DNA of 14,229 bases from Rickettsiales bacterium (GCA_023301015.1 JALZVI010000363.1:1-14229), one strand, 5' to 3'. Positions 1 through 8,325 are shown, numbered from the stretch's first letter. Made by a program: numbers and translations. Notes: generated by a model not told the origin, from the sequence alone.

Positions 1-201
1 GTTCTCAATTTTTAGCTCATTCAAAATCTGCGCTGCAGCAGCCGCTTCCTCGGAAGATTCATGGCGCATGCTGTGGTCAACAATGAGCGCTACAATTTCT
101 GTTTCCTGCGCGGCCACCCATGCCAAGCACATGCTGTCAATTCCGCCAGAGCAGGCGATTGCTAGTTTGTTGAAATTGAAATTCGCGAGAATCTTTGCCA
201 T
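1..201 (-). CDS. tilS: tRNA(Ile)-lysidine synthase, N-terminal fragment (runs off the left edge)
   Basis: TilS uses ATP and lysine to convert the wobble cytidine of the CAU-anticodon tRNA-Ile to lysidine, so that it reads AUA codons. Only the first 67 codons lie in the window. Read on the minus strand from the ATG at 201 they contain the PP-loop ATPase signature SGGIDS at residues 18-23, then VDHSMRHESSEEA, which matches the TilS pattern VDHGLRxESxxEA. The start is fixed by a one-base overlap with the lpxK stop (TAATG), which implies translational coupling. The rest of the gene is beyond position 1. TtcA-type thiolases share the PP-loop, but the VDH..R.ES segment favours TilS. In many proteobacteria tilS lies between the tol-pal cluster and ftsH; here it follows a lipid A gene. 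Confidence 0.88.
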   Translation of the reverse strand, partial: MAKILANFNFNKLAIACSGGIDSMCLAWVAAQETEIVALIVDHSMRHESSEEAAAAAQILNELKIEN

Positions 202-1166
202 TATTTTTTCGGCTTAGTTTTCTTCTTCAGCTCCGCAAAAAACTTCTTATCTTCAGCAAAAACCAAATTAGCGCGCACCAAATGCAACATCACTCGCAGC
301 TGCTTGGGAATTTTCACATAGTCTTTTTCCGTCGTCACAGCAATTGCACGCTTGTCCGTGGCGCTGCCCAAAATCTTCTTTAAATCTTCTTCGCCATAAA
401 GATGATGATCTGGGAAGCTGAGTTCGTCGACAATTTTCAGGCCTTTTGCACGGAGCGAGTCATAAAATTTATTCGGACGGGCAATGGCGCAGAAGGCCAC
501 AACTTCTTCGGCTTGCAAAAACTCATCATATTGAATTTCCAAATCTGCTGAGAATTTTGGAATTTTAAATTCGGGTAGTTTGATCTTTTCTTCTCCAATC
601 ACCACCATGCAATCAGCGCGTTCAAGGCCAACTTCAATTGGTTCTCGCAATGGTCCCGCAGGAATAACTCTGCTATTTCCGAAGCCATATCCGCCATCAA
701 CAACCACGATGGAGAAATCTTTTTTCAAGCTCGGGTTTTGGAAGCCGTCGTCCATAATCATAATTTCAGCGCCATCTTTTTGCGCCAATTTCGCAGTTAC
801 TCCGCGGTCTTTGCCAACCCATGTCGGTGCGGTTTCTGAGAGCAAAACAGCCTCATCACCATATTTTACGCAATCGTCCGACTCGACCTTTTGTGCCGTT
901 TCTACTTCGCCCGCATAGTTGCTGCACAAGAAATGCACGGCCACGCCATCTGCAATTAGCTGCTTTGCGATGTGCAGTGCAACGGGAGTTTTGCCAGCGC
1001 CACCAGCAACCAAGTTGCCGATGCAAATGACAGGAACTTTTGCTTTATATGGCTTTGTTTCAGACAAGCGTTTTGCTGTTTTGGAAGCGTAGATTTTTGA
1101 AAATGGTGAAAGCGCTTTGGCGCAAATTCCATTTTTCTGCCAAAACTGAGGGGCTTTCATTTTCAT
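201..1166 (-). CDS. lpxK: Tetraacyldisaccharide 4'-kinase (lipid A kinase)
   Basis: LpxK phosphorylates the 4' position of the lipid A disaccharide precursor at the inner face of the cytoplasmic membrane, giving lipid IVA. The 321-aa product has the usual length. An N-terminal KAPQFW segment precedes the P-loop AGGAGKTP at residues 54-61. The family motifs GDEA (103-106), DDGFQNP (139-145), GYGFGNSRVIPAGPLREP (159-176) and a later CAIARPNKFYDSL with FPDHH follow. The start at 1166 overlaps the kdtA stop as ATGA; a second in-frame ATG at 1160 is possible, and neither has a clear Shine-Dalgarno. It ends in TAATG with tilS. Oddity: the segment normally reading RGYGG after the first domain strands reads CSNYAGE here (residues 81-87). 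The other catalytic motifs look intact, so I expect a working kinase. Confidence 0.95.
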   Translation of the reverse strand: MKMKAPQFWQKNGICAKALSPFSKIYASKTAKRLSETKPYKAKVPVICIGNLVAGGAGKTPVALHIAKQLIADGVAVHFLCSNYAGEVETAQKVESDDCVKYGDEAVLLSETAPTWVGKDRGVTAKLAQKDGAEIMIMDDGFQNPSLKKDFSIVVVDGGYGFGNSRVIPAGPLREPIEVGLERADCMVVIGEEKIKLPEFKIPKFSADLEIQYDEFLQAEEVVAFCAIARPNKFYDSLRAKGLKIVDELSFPDHHLYGEEDLKKILGSATDKRAIAVTTEKDYVKIPKQLRVMLHLVRANLVFAEDKKFFAELKKKTKPKK

Positions 1167-2416
1167 AGATATGTCTCAATTTCTTCAATGATATTCGGTA
1201 AAATCTCACCGCGTTTTTCCACATGCTTTTTTGCCATGCGTGCCATTGCGATGCGCTTTTGCGGGTTGCTCCATAGCTCATACACTGCTGCCGAAAGCTC
1301 TGTGGCATCTTCAACCACACCAACTGCGACGGCCTTTTCAAACTCGAGCATAATTTCGGAGAAGTTGAACATATTTGGCCCAGTGAGAATCGCGCTGTCA
1401 AGATGCGCGGCTTCAATTGGATTATGCCCACCATGTTCAACCAGCGATCCGCCAACGAATACGATTGGGGCAAGGCGATAGAAAATTCCCAGCTCGCCAA
1501 TTGAGTCGGCGATGTAGATGTCGGTGTCTTCAGCAATGCGCTCATTCAGCGAACGGGTGGCAACATTCAGCCCGTGCGGAATTGAGGCACGAATTTCTCG
1601 TGCGCGTTGCGGGTGGCGCGGCACGATGATGGTTAGCACGGAATACATACGCTCTTTAATCTTCAAATGCGCTTTCACAATTTCATCTTCTTCGCCCGGA
1701 TGCGTACTCGCCGCAACCCATACAAAGCGCTTGCCGATGGTTTCTTGCAGATGCTCCAGCTCTTTCGCGTCATATGGCAAAGGCGGCGCGCCATATTTGA
1801 GATTGCCCAAATATTTCACACGTCTTGCACCAAGCTCTTGCAGCTTGCGGGCATCTTCGCGGCTTTGTGGAAGTGTTAGGTCAAAGCATCCGAGAATATC
1901 TTTCGCGGTGCGCTTATATTTTGACCATTTCTCGAATGATTCATCCGACACGCGGCCGTTGAGAAGCACCATTGGGCAGCCCCATTCTTTTGTCGCGAAA
2001 ATTAGGTTTGGCCAGAATTCGCTTTCCACCCAAATCGCCAAATCTGGCTGCCAATAGTCGATGAATTCTTCAACATATTCTGGCTTGTCGATTGGTACAA
2101 ACTGGTGAAATGCACGTTGGGGCAGGCGGCGCTCCATGAAATCAGCCGAGGTGATTGTGCCAGTTGTGACCATCACCTGAATCCATGCATTGCCTTGCAG
2201 CATTTCTTCAATCAGTGGCAACACGGAGGCAGATTCGCCCACGCTGGCGCAATGGAACCAAACAAGTTTGCCGTTTGAACGTGGTAAGCTAGGCACACCG
2301 AGGCGTTCATCGAAGCGCGCGAGGTCTTCTTTGCCATCTTTTTTGCGTCGCCACATATATAGCTCAATCAGCGGATAGCCGAACTTCCACAAAAGCCTAT
2401 ACAGTCTTAAAAGCAT
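1163..2416 (-). CDS. waaA: 3-deoxy-D-manno-octulosonic acid (Kdo) transferase
   Basis: WaaA (KdtA) transfers Kdo from CMP-Kdo to the lipid A precursor at the cytoplasmic membrane. The sequence shows a hydrophobic N-terminal anchor (MLLRLYRLLWKFGYPLIEL), then KEDLARFDERLG and the catalytic motif HCASVGE with the expected base Glu61. Further on come PQSREDARKLQELGA, the STHPGEE segment of the second Rossmann domain, and the donor-site motif FVGGSLVEHGGHNPIEAA followed by TGPNMFNF. I chose the ATG at 2416 (417 aa) because GAGG lies six bases upstream and family members typically begin MLLRLYR. An ATG at 2428 would add four residues (MRQT). The start lies 20 bases inside the upstream acyltransferase gene and the end overlaps lpxK by 4 bases, so translation is probably coupled. 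Whether it adds one Kdo or two cannot be read from sequence. Confidence 0.95.
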   Translation of the reverse strand: MLLRLYRLLWKFGYPLIELYMWRRKKDGKEDLARFDERLGVPSLPRSNGKLVWFHCASVGESASVLPLIEEMLQGNAWIQVMVTTGTITSADFMERRLPQRAFHQFVPIDKPEYVEEFIDYWQPDLAIWVESEFWPNLIFATKEWGCPMVLLNGRVSDESFEKWSKYKRTAKDILGCFDLTLPQSREDARKLQELGARRVKYLGNLKYGAPPLPYDAKELEHLQETIGKRFVWVAASTHPGEEDEIVKAHLKIKERMYSVLTIIVPRHPQRAREIRASIPHGLNVATRSLNERIAEDTDIYIADSIGELGIFYRLAPIVFVGGSLVEHGGHNPIEAAHLDSAILTGPNMFNFSEIMLEFEKAVAVGVVEDATELSAAVYELWSNPQKRIAMARMAKKHVEKRGEILPNIIEEIETYL

Positions 2417-3056
2417 TGTCTGCCTCATCGGTTAGCTTGTTTAGTGCGGTCTCCAACTCATCGGCTGATTCAAATTTTTTAGCCTCGCCCATCATAAAAA
2501 TACCTTTGCTGAAAAGCTTGGGAATCATCAGTTTGTCCCAACTATTCACGGTTTTAAATCTACTACATGAAAATGTAACAGGAATGATGGGAATATCCAG
2601 TTTTTTAGCGATTTCAATGCTTAAACCGCTCACTTTTCTTGCAGGTCCGCGTGGCCCATCGGGAGTGATTGCTAGCATTTCCTTGCGCTTTATTGCTCGC
2701 AAAATCTCACGAATGGCTGAAAGGCCGCCCTTTGAAGTTGAGCCCTCAATAATGCCGATATTAAAGCGCTTTTGAATGCTCGCAAGCAAGCGGCCATCGG
2801 AGTGCTTGGAGATTAGCGAATTGGTTTTCACGGTTTTGGGAATATAGAGTGGTGTCATGAATAAGCGGCCGTGCCATAGGCAGAACATCACTGGTTGTTC
2901 GCCGTCCTTATTTGCGGCCACGAAGTTCTCGATCCCACGCTGCTCAACCCGCATTGTGAGGCCGACAAGGCGGACATAGTTGGCCACCAGAAAACCTGCT
3001 GTTTGCACGGCAAAATCTGACTTTAGAAACTTTTTAATATGGCGCTTAATTTTCAT
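2397..3056 (-). CDS. DUF374-family lysophospholipid acyltransferase-like protein
   Basis: This 219-aa protein resembles the DUF374 branch of the lysophospholipid acyltransferase superfamily, which commonly sits just upstream of kdtA in alphaproteobacteria. Visible motifs are WHGR (61-64), where the superfamily's catalytic HX4D box would be expected, SKHSDGRLLA (83-92), EGSTSKGG (104-111) and TPDGPRGPARKVSGL (131-145). A basic N-terminus followed by a moderately hydrophobic stretch (16-35) suggests peripheral or anchored contact with the inner membrane. It is the first gene of the minus-strand envelope operon and overlaps kdtA. An acyl-transfer role in lipid A or phospholipid metabolism is inference from fold and context; the substrate is unknown. 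The ATG at 3056 has no evident Shine-Dalgarno but gives the usual basic DUF374 N-terminus. Confidence 0.85.
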   Translation of the reverse strand: MKIKRHIKKFLKSDFAVQTAGFLVANYVRLVGLTMRVEQRGIENFVAANKDGEQPVMFCLWHGRLFMTPLYIPKTVKTNSLISKHSDGRLLASIQKRFNIGIIEGSTSKGGLSAIREILRAIKRKEMLAITPDGPRGPARKVSGLSIEIAKKLDIPIIPVTFSCSRFKTVNSWDKLMIPKLFSKGIFMMGEAKKFESADELETALNKLTDEADNAFKTV

Positions 3057-3101
3057 CTAATACAATTTGAAATATATAATTATTAGATATAGTATATTTG
3101 C
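3057..3101. promoter_or_regulatory. AT-rich divergent promoter region (acyltransferase operon / tolR)
   Basis: Only 45 bases separate two divergent start codons and they are almost entirely A/T. On the plus strand a perfect TATAAT lies at 3075-3080, about 21 bases before the tolR ATG, with only a poor -35 (around 3052-3057). On the minus strand TATACT (3096-3091) is a possible -10 for the envelope operon, again with a weak -35. An inverted repeat AAATATA (3070-3076) / TATATTT (3093-3099) flanks the centre and might bind a regulator, but such repeats are common by chance in AT-rich DNA. That promoters for both directions lie in or next to this gap follows from the gene arrangement; the exact boxes are uncertain. 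Confidence 0.4.
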
Positions 3102-3533
3102 ATGGGATTTTCTACTGGTAATAGTGGTGGCGGAAGAAGTGGTAGACGCCGCAGCGCTCGCATGAGTGAAATTAACATCACGCCGATGGTAGATGTGATG
3201 CTGGTGCTGCTCGTGATTTTCATGGTGACAGCGCCAATGATTACGGCTGGAGTGAATGTTGACCTGCCTGATACATCTGCCGAAGCCTCACGAAGCGACC
3301 AAGATCCGCTGGAAATCTCGGTGGATAAGCAGGGCAAGGTATATGTTGCTGGCGCAGAGGTGACGATGACTGCTTTGCCGTTGAAGCTTTCTGCAATTAA
3401 TGAGAATGACCCGAACAAGCTTGTGTATCTGAAGGGCGATAAAGCCGTTCCCTATGGCCGTTTTGCGGAAGTTATGGGCGAAGTGAACGCCGCGGGCTTC
3501 AAGCGCTTGAGCATCTTGACAGGCGTTAAATAG
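3102..3533 (+). CDS. tolR: TolR-type biopolymer transport protein (ExbD/TolR family)
   Basis: TolR is an inner-membrane protein that, with the TolQ channel, uses proton motive force to drive the Tol-Pal system in outer-membrane constriction and stability. The 143-aa product has a short cytoplasmic Gly/Ser/Arg-rich N-terminus (1-20), then MSEINITPMVDVMLVLLVIFMVTA with one transmembrane helix (about 29-47). Asp31 sits at the position of the proton-path aspartate. A periplasmic domain follows, with VYLKGDKAVPYG and AAGFKRLSILTG. The last motif and the N-terminus favour TolR over ExbD. The long N-terminus supports the ATG at 3102 although no Shine-Dalgarno is visible. Oddity: there is no tolQ upstream and no tolA, tolB or pal downstream. 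A partner must be encoded elsewhere, or this is a second ExbD/TolR paralogue. Confidence 0.9.
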   Translation: MGFSTGNSGGGRSGRRRSARMSEINITPMVDVMLVLLVIFMVTAPMITAGVNVDLPDTSAEASRSDQDPLEISVDKQGKVYVAGAEVTMTALPLKLSAINENDPNKLVYLKGDKAVPYGRFAEVMGEVNAAGFKRLSILTGVK

Positions 3534-3577
3534 TTAACTGTCATTAAATTTTCACAATTGTTTGCTATTTTTGTCTT

Positions 3578-4003
3578 ATGACAGAGTTAAGGCAAAATGG
3601 AATAGTTGGTGTAGCTATGGTTATGAACGCCCTAATGAAAGGCGTTGATAGGAAGCTGCATGATCATTTGTCGGAAGATTTTGGTAAATTCCATCAAATG
3701 TGGGGTGTTGCCCGTGAAAATGAAATCGCTGAAGGTGTTCAGGGAGAAAAAGAATCAAGTTCAGTTGAAACTAAAGAAGCCATGCTGGAAGTTATTTACG
3801 ATATTCGTGAAAAGACCCATGCCCATGAGAAGGGAAGTGCTGAGGCCTTGGGGCTTATAGACAGGGCGAAGAATGAATTGATAGAGTCTATTGAAGCTTC
3901 TGGCGAGCTAACTGGTGGATATCAAACAAAATGGCAGGATATGCTCAGAGCTTCAAGAAATGAGATAGCTCGAGACGACGTTGCTAGTGAAAACTACAGA
4001 TAA
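3578..4003 (+). CDS. Hypothetical protein, charged and largely helical, 141 aa
   Basis: I do not recognise this protein. It has no proline or cysteine, many Glu/Lys/Arg residues, two tryptophans (42 and 119) and long stretches that look helical, notably 64-107. Residues 8-24 (IVGVAMVMNALMKGVDR) are fairly hydrophobic but too short and interrupted for a confident membrane segment, and there is no clear signal peptide. It lies 44 bases after tolR on the same strand. A perfect TTGACA (3516-3521) in the tolR tail, with TGTCAT 17 bases on (3539-3544), could be its own weak promoter. No Shine-Dalgarno is seen. Six of nine arginines use AGA/AGG, against two of eight in tolR, which may mean low expression or recent transfer. 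Its stop codon overlaps the U-tract of the rpoC terminator. That it is a real gene is likely but unproven. Confidence 0.65.
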   Translation: MTELRQNGIVGVAMVMNALMKGVDRKLHDHLSEDFGKFHQMWGVARENEIAEGVQGEKESSSVETKEAMLEVIYDIREKTHAHEKGSAEALGLIDRAKNELIESIEASGELTGGYQTKWQDMLRASRNEIARDDVASENYR

Positions 4004-4036
4004 AAAAAGCGGGCTAGAAATTAATCTAACCCGCTT
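4002..4036 (-). terminator. Rho-independent terminator of rpoC
   Basis: On the minus strand AAGCGGGTTAGA (4036-4025) pairs with TCTAGCCCGCTT (4018-4007) across a six-base loop and is followed directly by seven U (4008-4002). All twelve pairs form if position 4029/4014 is taken as U-G. The same position on the plus strand is an A/C mismatch, and the plus-strand downstream sequence (CTAATTTCTTC) is T-poor, so the element is built to end rpoC transcription. It lies 27 bases past the rpoC stop codon. The U-tract coincides with the TAA stop of the converging 141-aa gene. Confidence 0.9.
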
Positions 4037-4062
4037 CTAATTTCTTCAAATCAAGCTAACTC

Positions 4063-7000
4063 TTAGCTAGCTATATCCTCAATGTCATCGGCTGCTTTTC
4101 GTGCAGCTTCTGCTTCGGCAGCGCGTTCATCTTCAACCACATTGTCACGCTCTTGCGCAACTTTACGGATTTGTTTGATGTATGCTCCCGTTCCTGCTGG
4201 AATTAGGCGTCCAACAATCACGTTCTCTTTCAAGCCGCGCAATTTGTCAACCTTACCCGCAACAGATGCTTCAGTAAGCACACGCGTTGTTTCTTGGAAA
4301 GACGCCGCAGAGATGAATGAACGAGTCTGCAATGACGCTTTGGTGATTCCTTGCAGAACCAACTCAGCAGCAGCAGGTTTGTAACCCTCTTTTTCTGCCT
4401 TCTCATTCAACTCTTCAAACTCTTCACGATCAAGAAGCTGACCACGTTGCAATGTTGTTTCACCAGTGTCAGTAACTTCAACTTTTTGTAGCATCTGACG
4501 GATGATAACTTCGATATGCTTATCATTCGTGCGCACACCTTGCAGGCGATAAACTTGCTGAATTTCTTGAACAAGATATTTCGCCAAAGCCTCAATACCC
4601 ATCACTTTCAGGATATCATGTGGAACTGGGTTACCTTCGAGAAGAAGATCACCTTTTTCAACATTATCACCTTCATTAACAGCCAAATGACGACCTTTAG
4701 GAATCATATATTCCATTGGTTCTGCATCGCCCTCTGGAGTGATGATTACGCGACGTTTTGTTTTGTAATCCTTTCCAAACTCAACACGGCCTGTGATTTC
4801 TGCGATAATCGCATGATCTTTTGGCTTACGAGCTTCAAACAATTCAGCAACACGTGGAAGACCACCGGTAATATCACGGTTTTTCGAACCTTCTTTTGGA
4901 ATTTTCGCCAAAACGTCACCAGCATGAATTTCTTGCCCGTCATTCACGTTCATAATCGCTTCAGTCGGTAGGAAATAACGTGCTTCCAAGCCATTCGCTA
5001 GCATCTGAATTTCGCCTTTGTCATCTAGCAATGTAATGCGTGGACGCAAGTCAGCACCACGTGCTTGTTGCTTCCAATCCGTAATAACTTTGTTAGACAA
5101 GCCAGTTGCTTCATCAGTGATTTCACGAAGTGACACACCAGAAACAAGATCGCGATATGCAGCAAAACCTGATTTCTCAGTGATGATAGGGATTGTAAAC
5201 GGATCCCAATCAGCCAGCTTGTCGCCAACTTTCACTTTTGAGCCATTATCAACTGCAAGCTTAGCACCGTAAGGAACTTTGAAGGTTGCGCGCTCATTGC
5301 CTTTGGCATCTGAAACACGAACTTCGCATGAACGACTCATCACGATGTGGTTGCCTTCTGAATTTTCCACAACATTGCGGTTCAGAATTTCAATCACACC
5401 TTCATGAGTTGATTCTGCACTTGAAACTTCAGCAGAACGCTGCGCAGCACCACCAATATGGAAGGTACGCATTGTAAGCTGTGTTCCAGGCTCACCAATT
5501 GACTGAGCAGCAATAACACCAACTGCTTCGCCAATATTCACCGCTGTTCCGCGCGCCAAGTCACGTCCGTAACAAGTTGCACAAACGCCGCCTTTGGTTT
5601 CGCATGTTAGCACAGAGCGGATCATCAATGTTTCAATACCAGCTGCTTCAAGAGCATCCACCATCGCTTCATCCATAATCTCACCAGCTTTCACAATCAC
5701 AACATCTGTTGCCGGGTGCTTGATATCTTTTGTAGAAGTTCTTCCCAAGATAATATCGCGCAATGGCTCAATCACGTTGCTGCCATCGACCATAGCTTTC
5801 GCCAAGATGCCTTTGTCAGTTCCACAATCTTGCGTGATAATCACGCAATCTTGAGCAACATCAACCAAACGACGTGTCAGGTAACCAGAGTTCGCAGTTT
5901 TAAGCGCCGTATCGGCCAAACCTTTACGAGCCCCATGGGTCGAGTTAAAGTATTCCAAAACGCTCAAACCTTCCTTAAAGTTTGAGATAATTGGAGTTTC
6001 AATAATCTCACCATTCGGCTTAGCCATCAAACCACGCATACCCGCAAGCTGCTTAATTTGGGCAGCAGAACCACGAGCACCTGAATGTGCCATCATGAAG
6101 ATAGAGTTGACTTTATTCTCACCATTGCCATCGCCAATTTTTGAGATTCCGTCCATCATTTCACGCGCAACTGTATCAGTACATTGCGACCAAGCGTCGA
6201 CAACTTTGTTGTACTTCTCACCAGCCGTAATCAGACCTTCAGAATATTGCTTCTCAAATTCTTCAACTTGCGCCAAAGATTCCGCAATTAGACGCTCTTT
6301 CGCAGGAGGAATAACCATGTCATTCTTACCGATTGAAATACCCGCCAACGCAGCGTGCTTAAAGCCTATAGACATCAAGTGATCGGCAAAAATTACCGTC
6401 GCTTTGTTGCCTGTGAAGCGATAAACCGTGTCGATCACGCTAGAAATTTCTTTCTTAGTCAAAAGCTTGTTCACTGTTGAGAAAGGAACTTGCTTATGCT
6501 CAGGAAGAAGTTTGCCAAGAAGCACACGACCTGGGCAAGTTTCTACCAATTTGTAGAAAACCTTTCCTTCTTCATCAAAATGCTTCACGCGGCATCTGAT
6601 TTTTGACTGCAATGTTACAATCTTACGATCCAGTGCATATTCAATTTCGTCAACGCCAGAGAAAGCCATGCCTTCACCAATTTCGCCGTCAACTTCCATT
6701 GTCATATAATACAGACCCAAGATCATATCTTGTGACGGTACAATAATCGGCTCACCGTTTGACGGTGATAGGATGTTGTTTGATGACATCATCAAAACGC
6801 GTGTTTCAAGCTGAGCTTCCAATGAAAGCGGCACATGAACAGCCATTTGATCGCCATCGAAATCGGCGTTAAAAGCTGTACATACAAGCGGATGCAAGTT
6901 TAAGGCCTTTCCTTCAATCAACACAGGTTCAAATGCTTGAATCCCTAGTCTATGGAGAGTTGGCGCGCGGTTCAACATCACTGGATGCTCACGAATCACG

Positions 7001-8247
7001 TCAGCCAAAATGTCCCAAACTTCTGGGCGTTCTGACTCAACGATTTTCTTCGCAGCCTTAATTGTTGTCGCAATACCGTAAAGTTCTAGCTTCGCATAAA
7101 TAAACGGCTTGAACAGCTCAAGAGCCATCTTTTTCGGCAAACCACATTGGTGCAATTTCAACTCAGGACCAACAGTAATTACTGAACGACCAGAATAATC
7201 CACACGCTTACCAAGCAAGTTTTGACGGAAACGCCCTTGCTTACCTTTCAACATGTCTGAAAGTGATTTGAACGGACGCTTAGAAGGGCCAGTAATCACA
7301 CGGCCACGACGACCATTATCAAACAACGCATCAACAGCTTCTTGCAGCATACGTTTTTCGTTACGAATAATAATATCAGGTGCTTTCAGCTCCAACAAAC
7401 GCTTGAGGCGGTTGTTACGGTTGATAACACGACGATACAAATCGTTCAAATCTGACGTTGCAAAACGACCACCATCCAAAGGCACCAACGGGCGCAACTC
7501 AGGTGGAATCACTGGACATACATCAAGCACCATCCACTCAGGACGGTTGCCAGAATCTAGGAAATCTTCAACAAGCTTCAAGCGCTTAACAAGCTTCTTA
7601 TGCTTCGCTTCAGATTTTGTCTCACCAATTTCTGCACGAGTCTCAACCTTGATCTCTTCCAAGTTCAAGTTGTTGAGCATGTCTTTCACAGCTTCTGCGC
7701 CAATTCCGGCTTTGAATGAATCAGCACCATACTGGTCTTGAGCATCCATAATTTGCTCTTCAGAAAGCAACTCACCCACTTCAAACGGAGAAAGGCCAGC
7801 GTCTGTCACAATATATGCTTCAAAATATAGAACCTTCTCAACATTCTTCAATGTGATGTCCAAAAGCGTTGCGATACGTGATGGCAATGACTTCAAGAAC
7901 CAGATGTGAGCAACCGGAGCTGCAAGTTCAATATGTCCCATGCGCTCACGACGCACTTTTGATGTAGTAACTTCAACGCCACATTTTTCGCAAACAATGC
8001 CGCGATACTTCATGCGCTTATATTTCCCGCATAGGCATTCATAATCCTTGATAGGGCCAAAAATACGCGCGCAGAATAGACCATCTTTTTCTGGTTTGAA
8101 TGTGCGGTAATTGATGGTTTCCGGCTTTTTCACTTCACCATAAGACCAAGAGCGAATCTGCTCAGGGCTGGCAATAGAGATTCTGATCAAGTCAAAATCA
8201 TTAGTGTTTTGCTTTTGTTGTCCAAAAAGGTTCATTACATCTTGCAT
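4063..8247 (-). CDS. rpoC: DNA-directed RNA polymerase subunit beta'
   Basis: This is the large catalytic subunit of RNA polymerase. The 1394-aa protein is complete. Its N-terminal zinc site is Cys71, Cys73, Cys86, Cys89 ([20 protein letters not shown]). The catalytic NADFDGD binding Mg2+ is at 460-466, and [12 protein letters not shown] is at 346-357. The bridge helix lies around 759-796 ([22 protein letters not shown]). The second zinc site is Cys801, Cys882, Cys889, Cys892. The trigger loop is near 906-935 ([30 protein letters not shown]). The ATG at 8247 is preceded by AGGAA nine bases upstream. It is the last gene of the operon: a strong terminator follows at once, and no rpsL, rpsG or fusA is present downstream. 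Confidence 0.99.
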   Translation of the reverse strand: MQDVMNLFGQQKQNTNDFDLIRISIASPEQIRSWSYGEVKKPETINYRTFKPEKDGLFCARIFGPIKDYECLCGKYKRMKYRGIVCEKCGVEVTTSKVRRERMGHIELAAPVAHIWFLKSLPSRIATLLDITLKNVEKVLYFEAYIVTDAGLSPFEVGELLSEEQIMDAQDQYGADSFKAGIGAEAVKDMLNNLNLEEIKVETRAEIGETKSEAKHKKLVKRLKLVEDFLDSGNRPEWMVLDVCPVIPPELRPLVPLDGGRFATSDLNDLYRRVINRNNRLKRLLELKAPDIIIRNEKRMLQEAVDALFDNGRRGRVITGPSKRPFKSLSDMLKGKQGRFRQNLLGKRVDYSGRSVITVGPELKLHQCGLPKKMALELFKPFIYAKLELYGIATTIKAAKKIVESERPEVWDILADVIREHPVMLNRAPTLHRLGIQAFEPVLIEGKALNLHPLVCTAFNADFDGDQMAVHVPLSLEAQLETRVLMMSSNNILSPSNGEPIIVPSQDMILGLYYMTMEVDGEIGEGMAFSGVDEIEYALDRKIVTLQSKIRCRVKHFDEEGKVFYKLVETCPGRVLLGKLLPEHKQVPFSTVNKLLTKKEISSVIDTVYRFTGNKATVIFADHLMSIGFKHAALAGISIGKNDMVIPPAKERLIAESLAQVEEFEKQYSEGLITAGEKYNKVVDAWSQCTDTVAREMMDGISKIGDGNGENKVNSIFMMAHSGARGSAAQIKQLAGMRGLMAKPNGEIIETPIISNFKEGLSVLEYFNSTHGARKGLADTALKTANSGYLTRRLVDVAQDCVIITQDCGTDKGILAKAMVDGSNVIEPLRDIILGRTSTKDIKHPATDVVIVKAGEIMDEAMVDALEAAGIETLMIRSVLTCETKGGVCATCYGRDLARGTAVNIGEAVGVIAAQSIGEPGTQLTMRTFHIGGAAQRSAEVSSAESTHEGVIEILNRNVVENSEGNHIVMSRSCEVRVSDAKGNERATFKVPYGAKLAVDNGSKVKVGDKLADWDPFTIPIITEKSGFAAYRDLVSGVSLREITDEATGLSNKVITDWKQQARGADLRPRITLLDDKGEIQMLANGLEARYFLPTEAIMNVNDGQEIHAGDVLAKIPKEGSKNRDITGGLPRVAELFEARKPKDHAIIAEITGRVEFGKDYKTKRRVIITPEGDAEPMEYMIPKGRHLAVNEGDNVEKGDLLLEGNPVPHDILKVMGIEALAKYLVQEIQQVYRLQGVRTNDKHIEVIIRQMLQKVEVTDTGETTLQRGQLLDREEFEELNEKAEKEGYKPAAAELVLQGITKASLQTRSFISAASFQETTRVLTEASVAGKVDKLRGLKENVIVGRLIPAGTGAYIKQIRKVAQERDNVVEDERAAEAEAARKAADDIEDIAS

Positions 8248-8271
8248 TTTTTCTAGTTCCTAGTTTGCTAG
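8245..8271 (-). promoter_or_regulatory. rpoC ribosome-binding module with three CTAG motifs
   Basis: Upstream of the rpoC ATG, CTAG occurs three times (8271-8268, 8263-8260, 8256-8253). The Shine-Dalgarno AGGAA sits between the last two. Ending at the start codon the sequence reads CTAGGAACTAGAAAAAATG. It matches the same interval before rpoB at all but three positions, with the same spacing. CUAG is self-complementary, so CUAG-GAA-CUAG could fold with the Shine-Dalgarno in a three-base loop, and CUAG-CAAA-CUAG just upstream could compete with it. A regulatory role is inference. Confidence 0.6.
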
Positions 8272-8285
8272 TCGTTATAATTTTT

Positions 8286-8324
8286 GAAATTAGGAGGCTG
8301 GTTTTCCCAGCCTCCTGTAATTTC
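8286..8324 (-). other. Strong stem-loop between rpoB and rpoC
   Basis: Directly after the rpoB stop codon the transcript can form GAAAUUA / UAAUUUC (8324-8318 with 8292-8286), a two-base bulge CA (8317-8316), then GGAGGCUGG / CCAGCCUCC (8315-8307 with 8301-8293) around a GAAAA loop. All sixteen pairs are Watson-Crick. It is followed by AAAAAUUAUAACG, not a U-run, so it is not a classical terminator. A GGAGG sequence is locked in the stem. Plausible roles are RNase processing, mRNA stabilisation, or blocking a false ribosome site ahead of rpoC. Confidence 0.75.
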
Positions 8325-8325
8325 A

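Noticed and set aside
1518..2057. A 179-codon open frame on the plus strand opposite kdtA
   Set aside because: It lies wholly antisense to a well-conserved gene, its translation is low-complexity Ser/Arg-rich with no recognisable motif, and no ribosome site was seen. It is a frame shadow.
3516..3544. TTGACA-17-TGTCAT as a promoter for the 141-aa gene
   Set aside because: The -35 is perfect but the -10 matches only four of six, and the -35 falls in codons for the conserved TolR tail, so chance is a good explanation. It is noted in the gene entry but not listed as a feature.
4516..4971. A 151-codon open frame on the plus strand opposite the rpoC 3' end
   Set aside because: Phe/Asn/Thr-rich antisense translation with no motif. 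Plus-strand transcripts could reach it, but nothing suggests coding.
7253..7741. A 162-codon open frame on the plus strand opposite rpoC
   Set aside because: Antisense to the conserved N-terminal part of rpoC, Ser/Arg-rich translation, no supporting signals.
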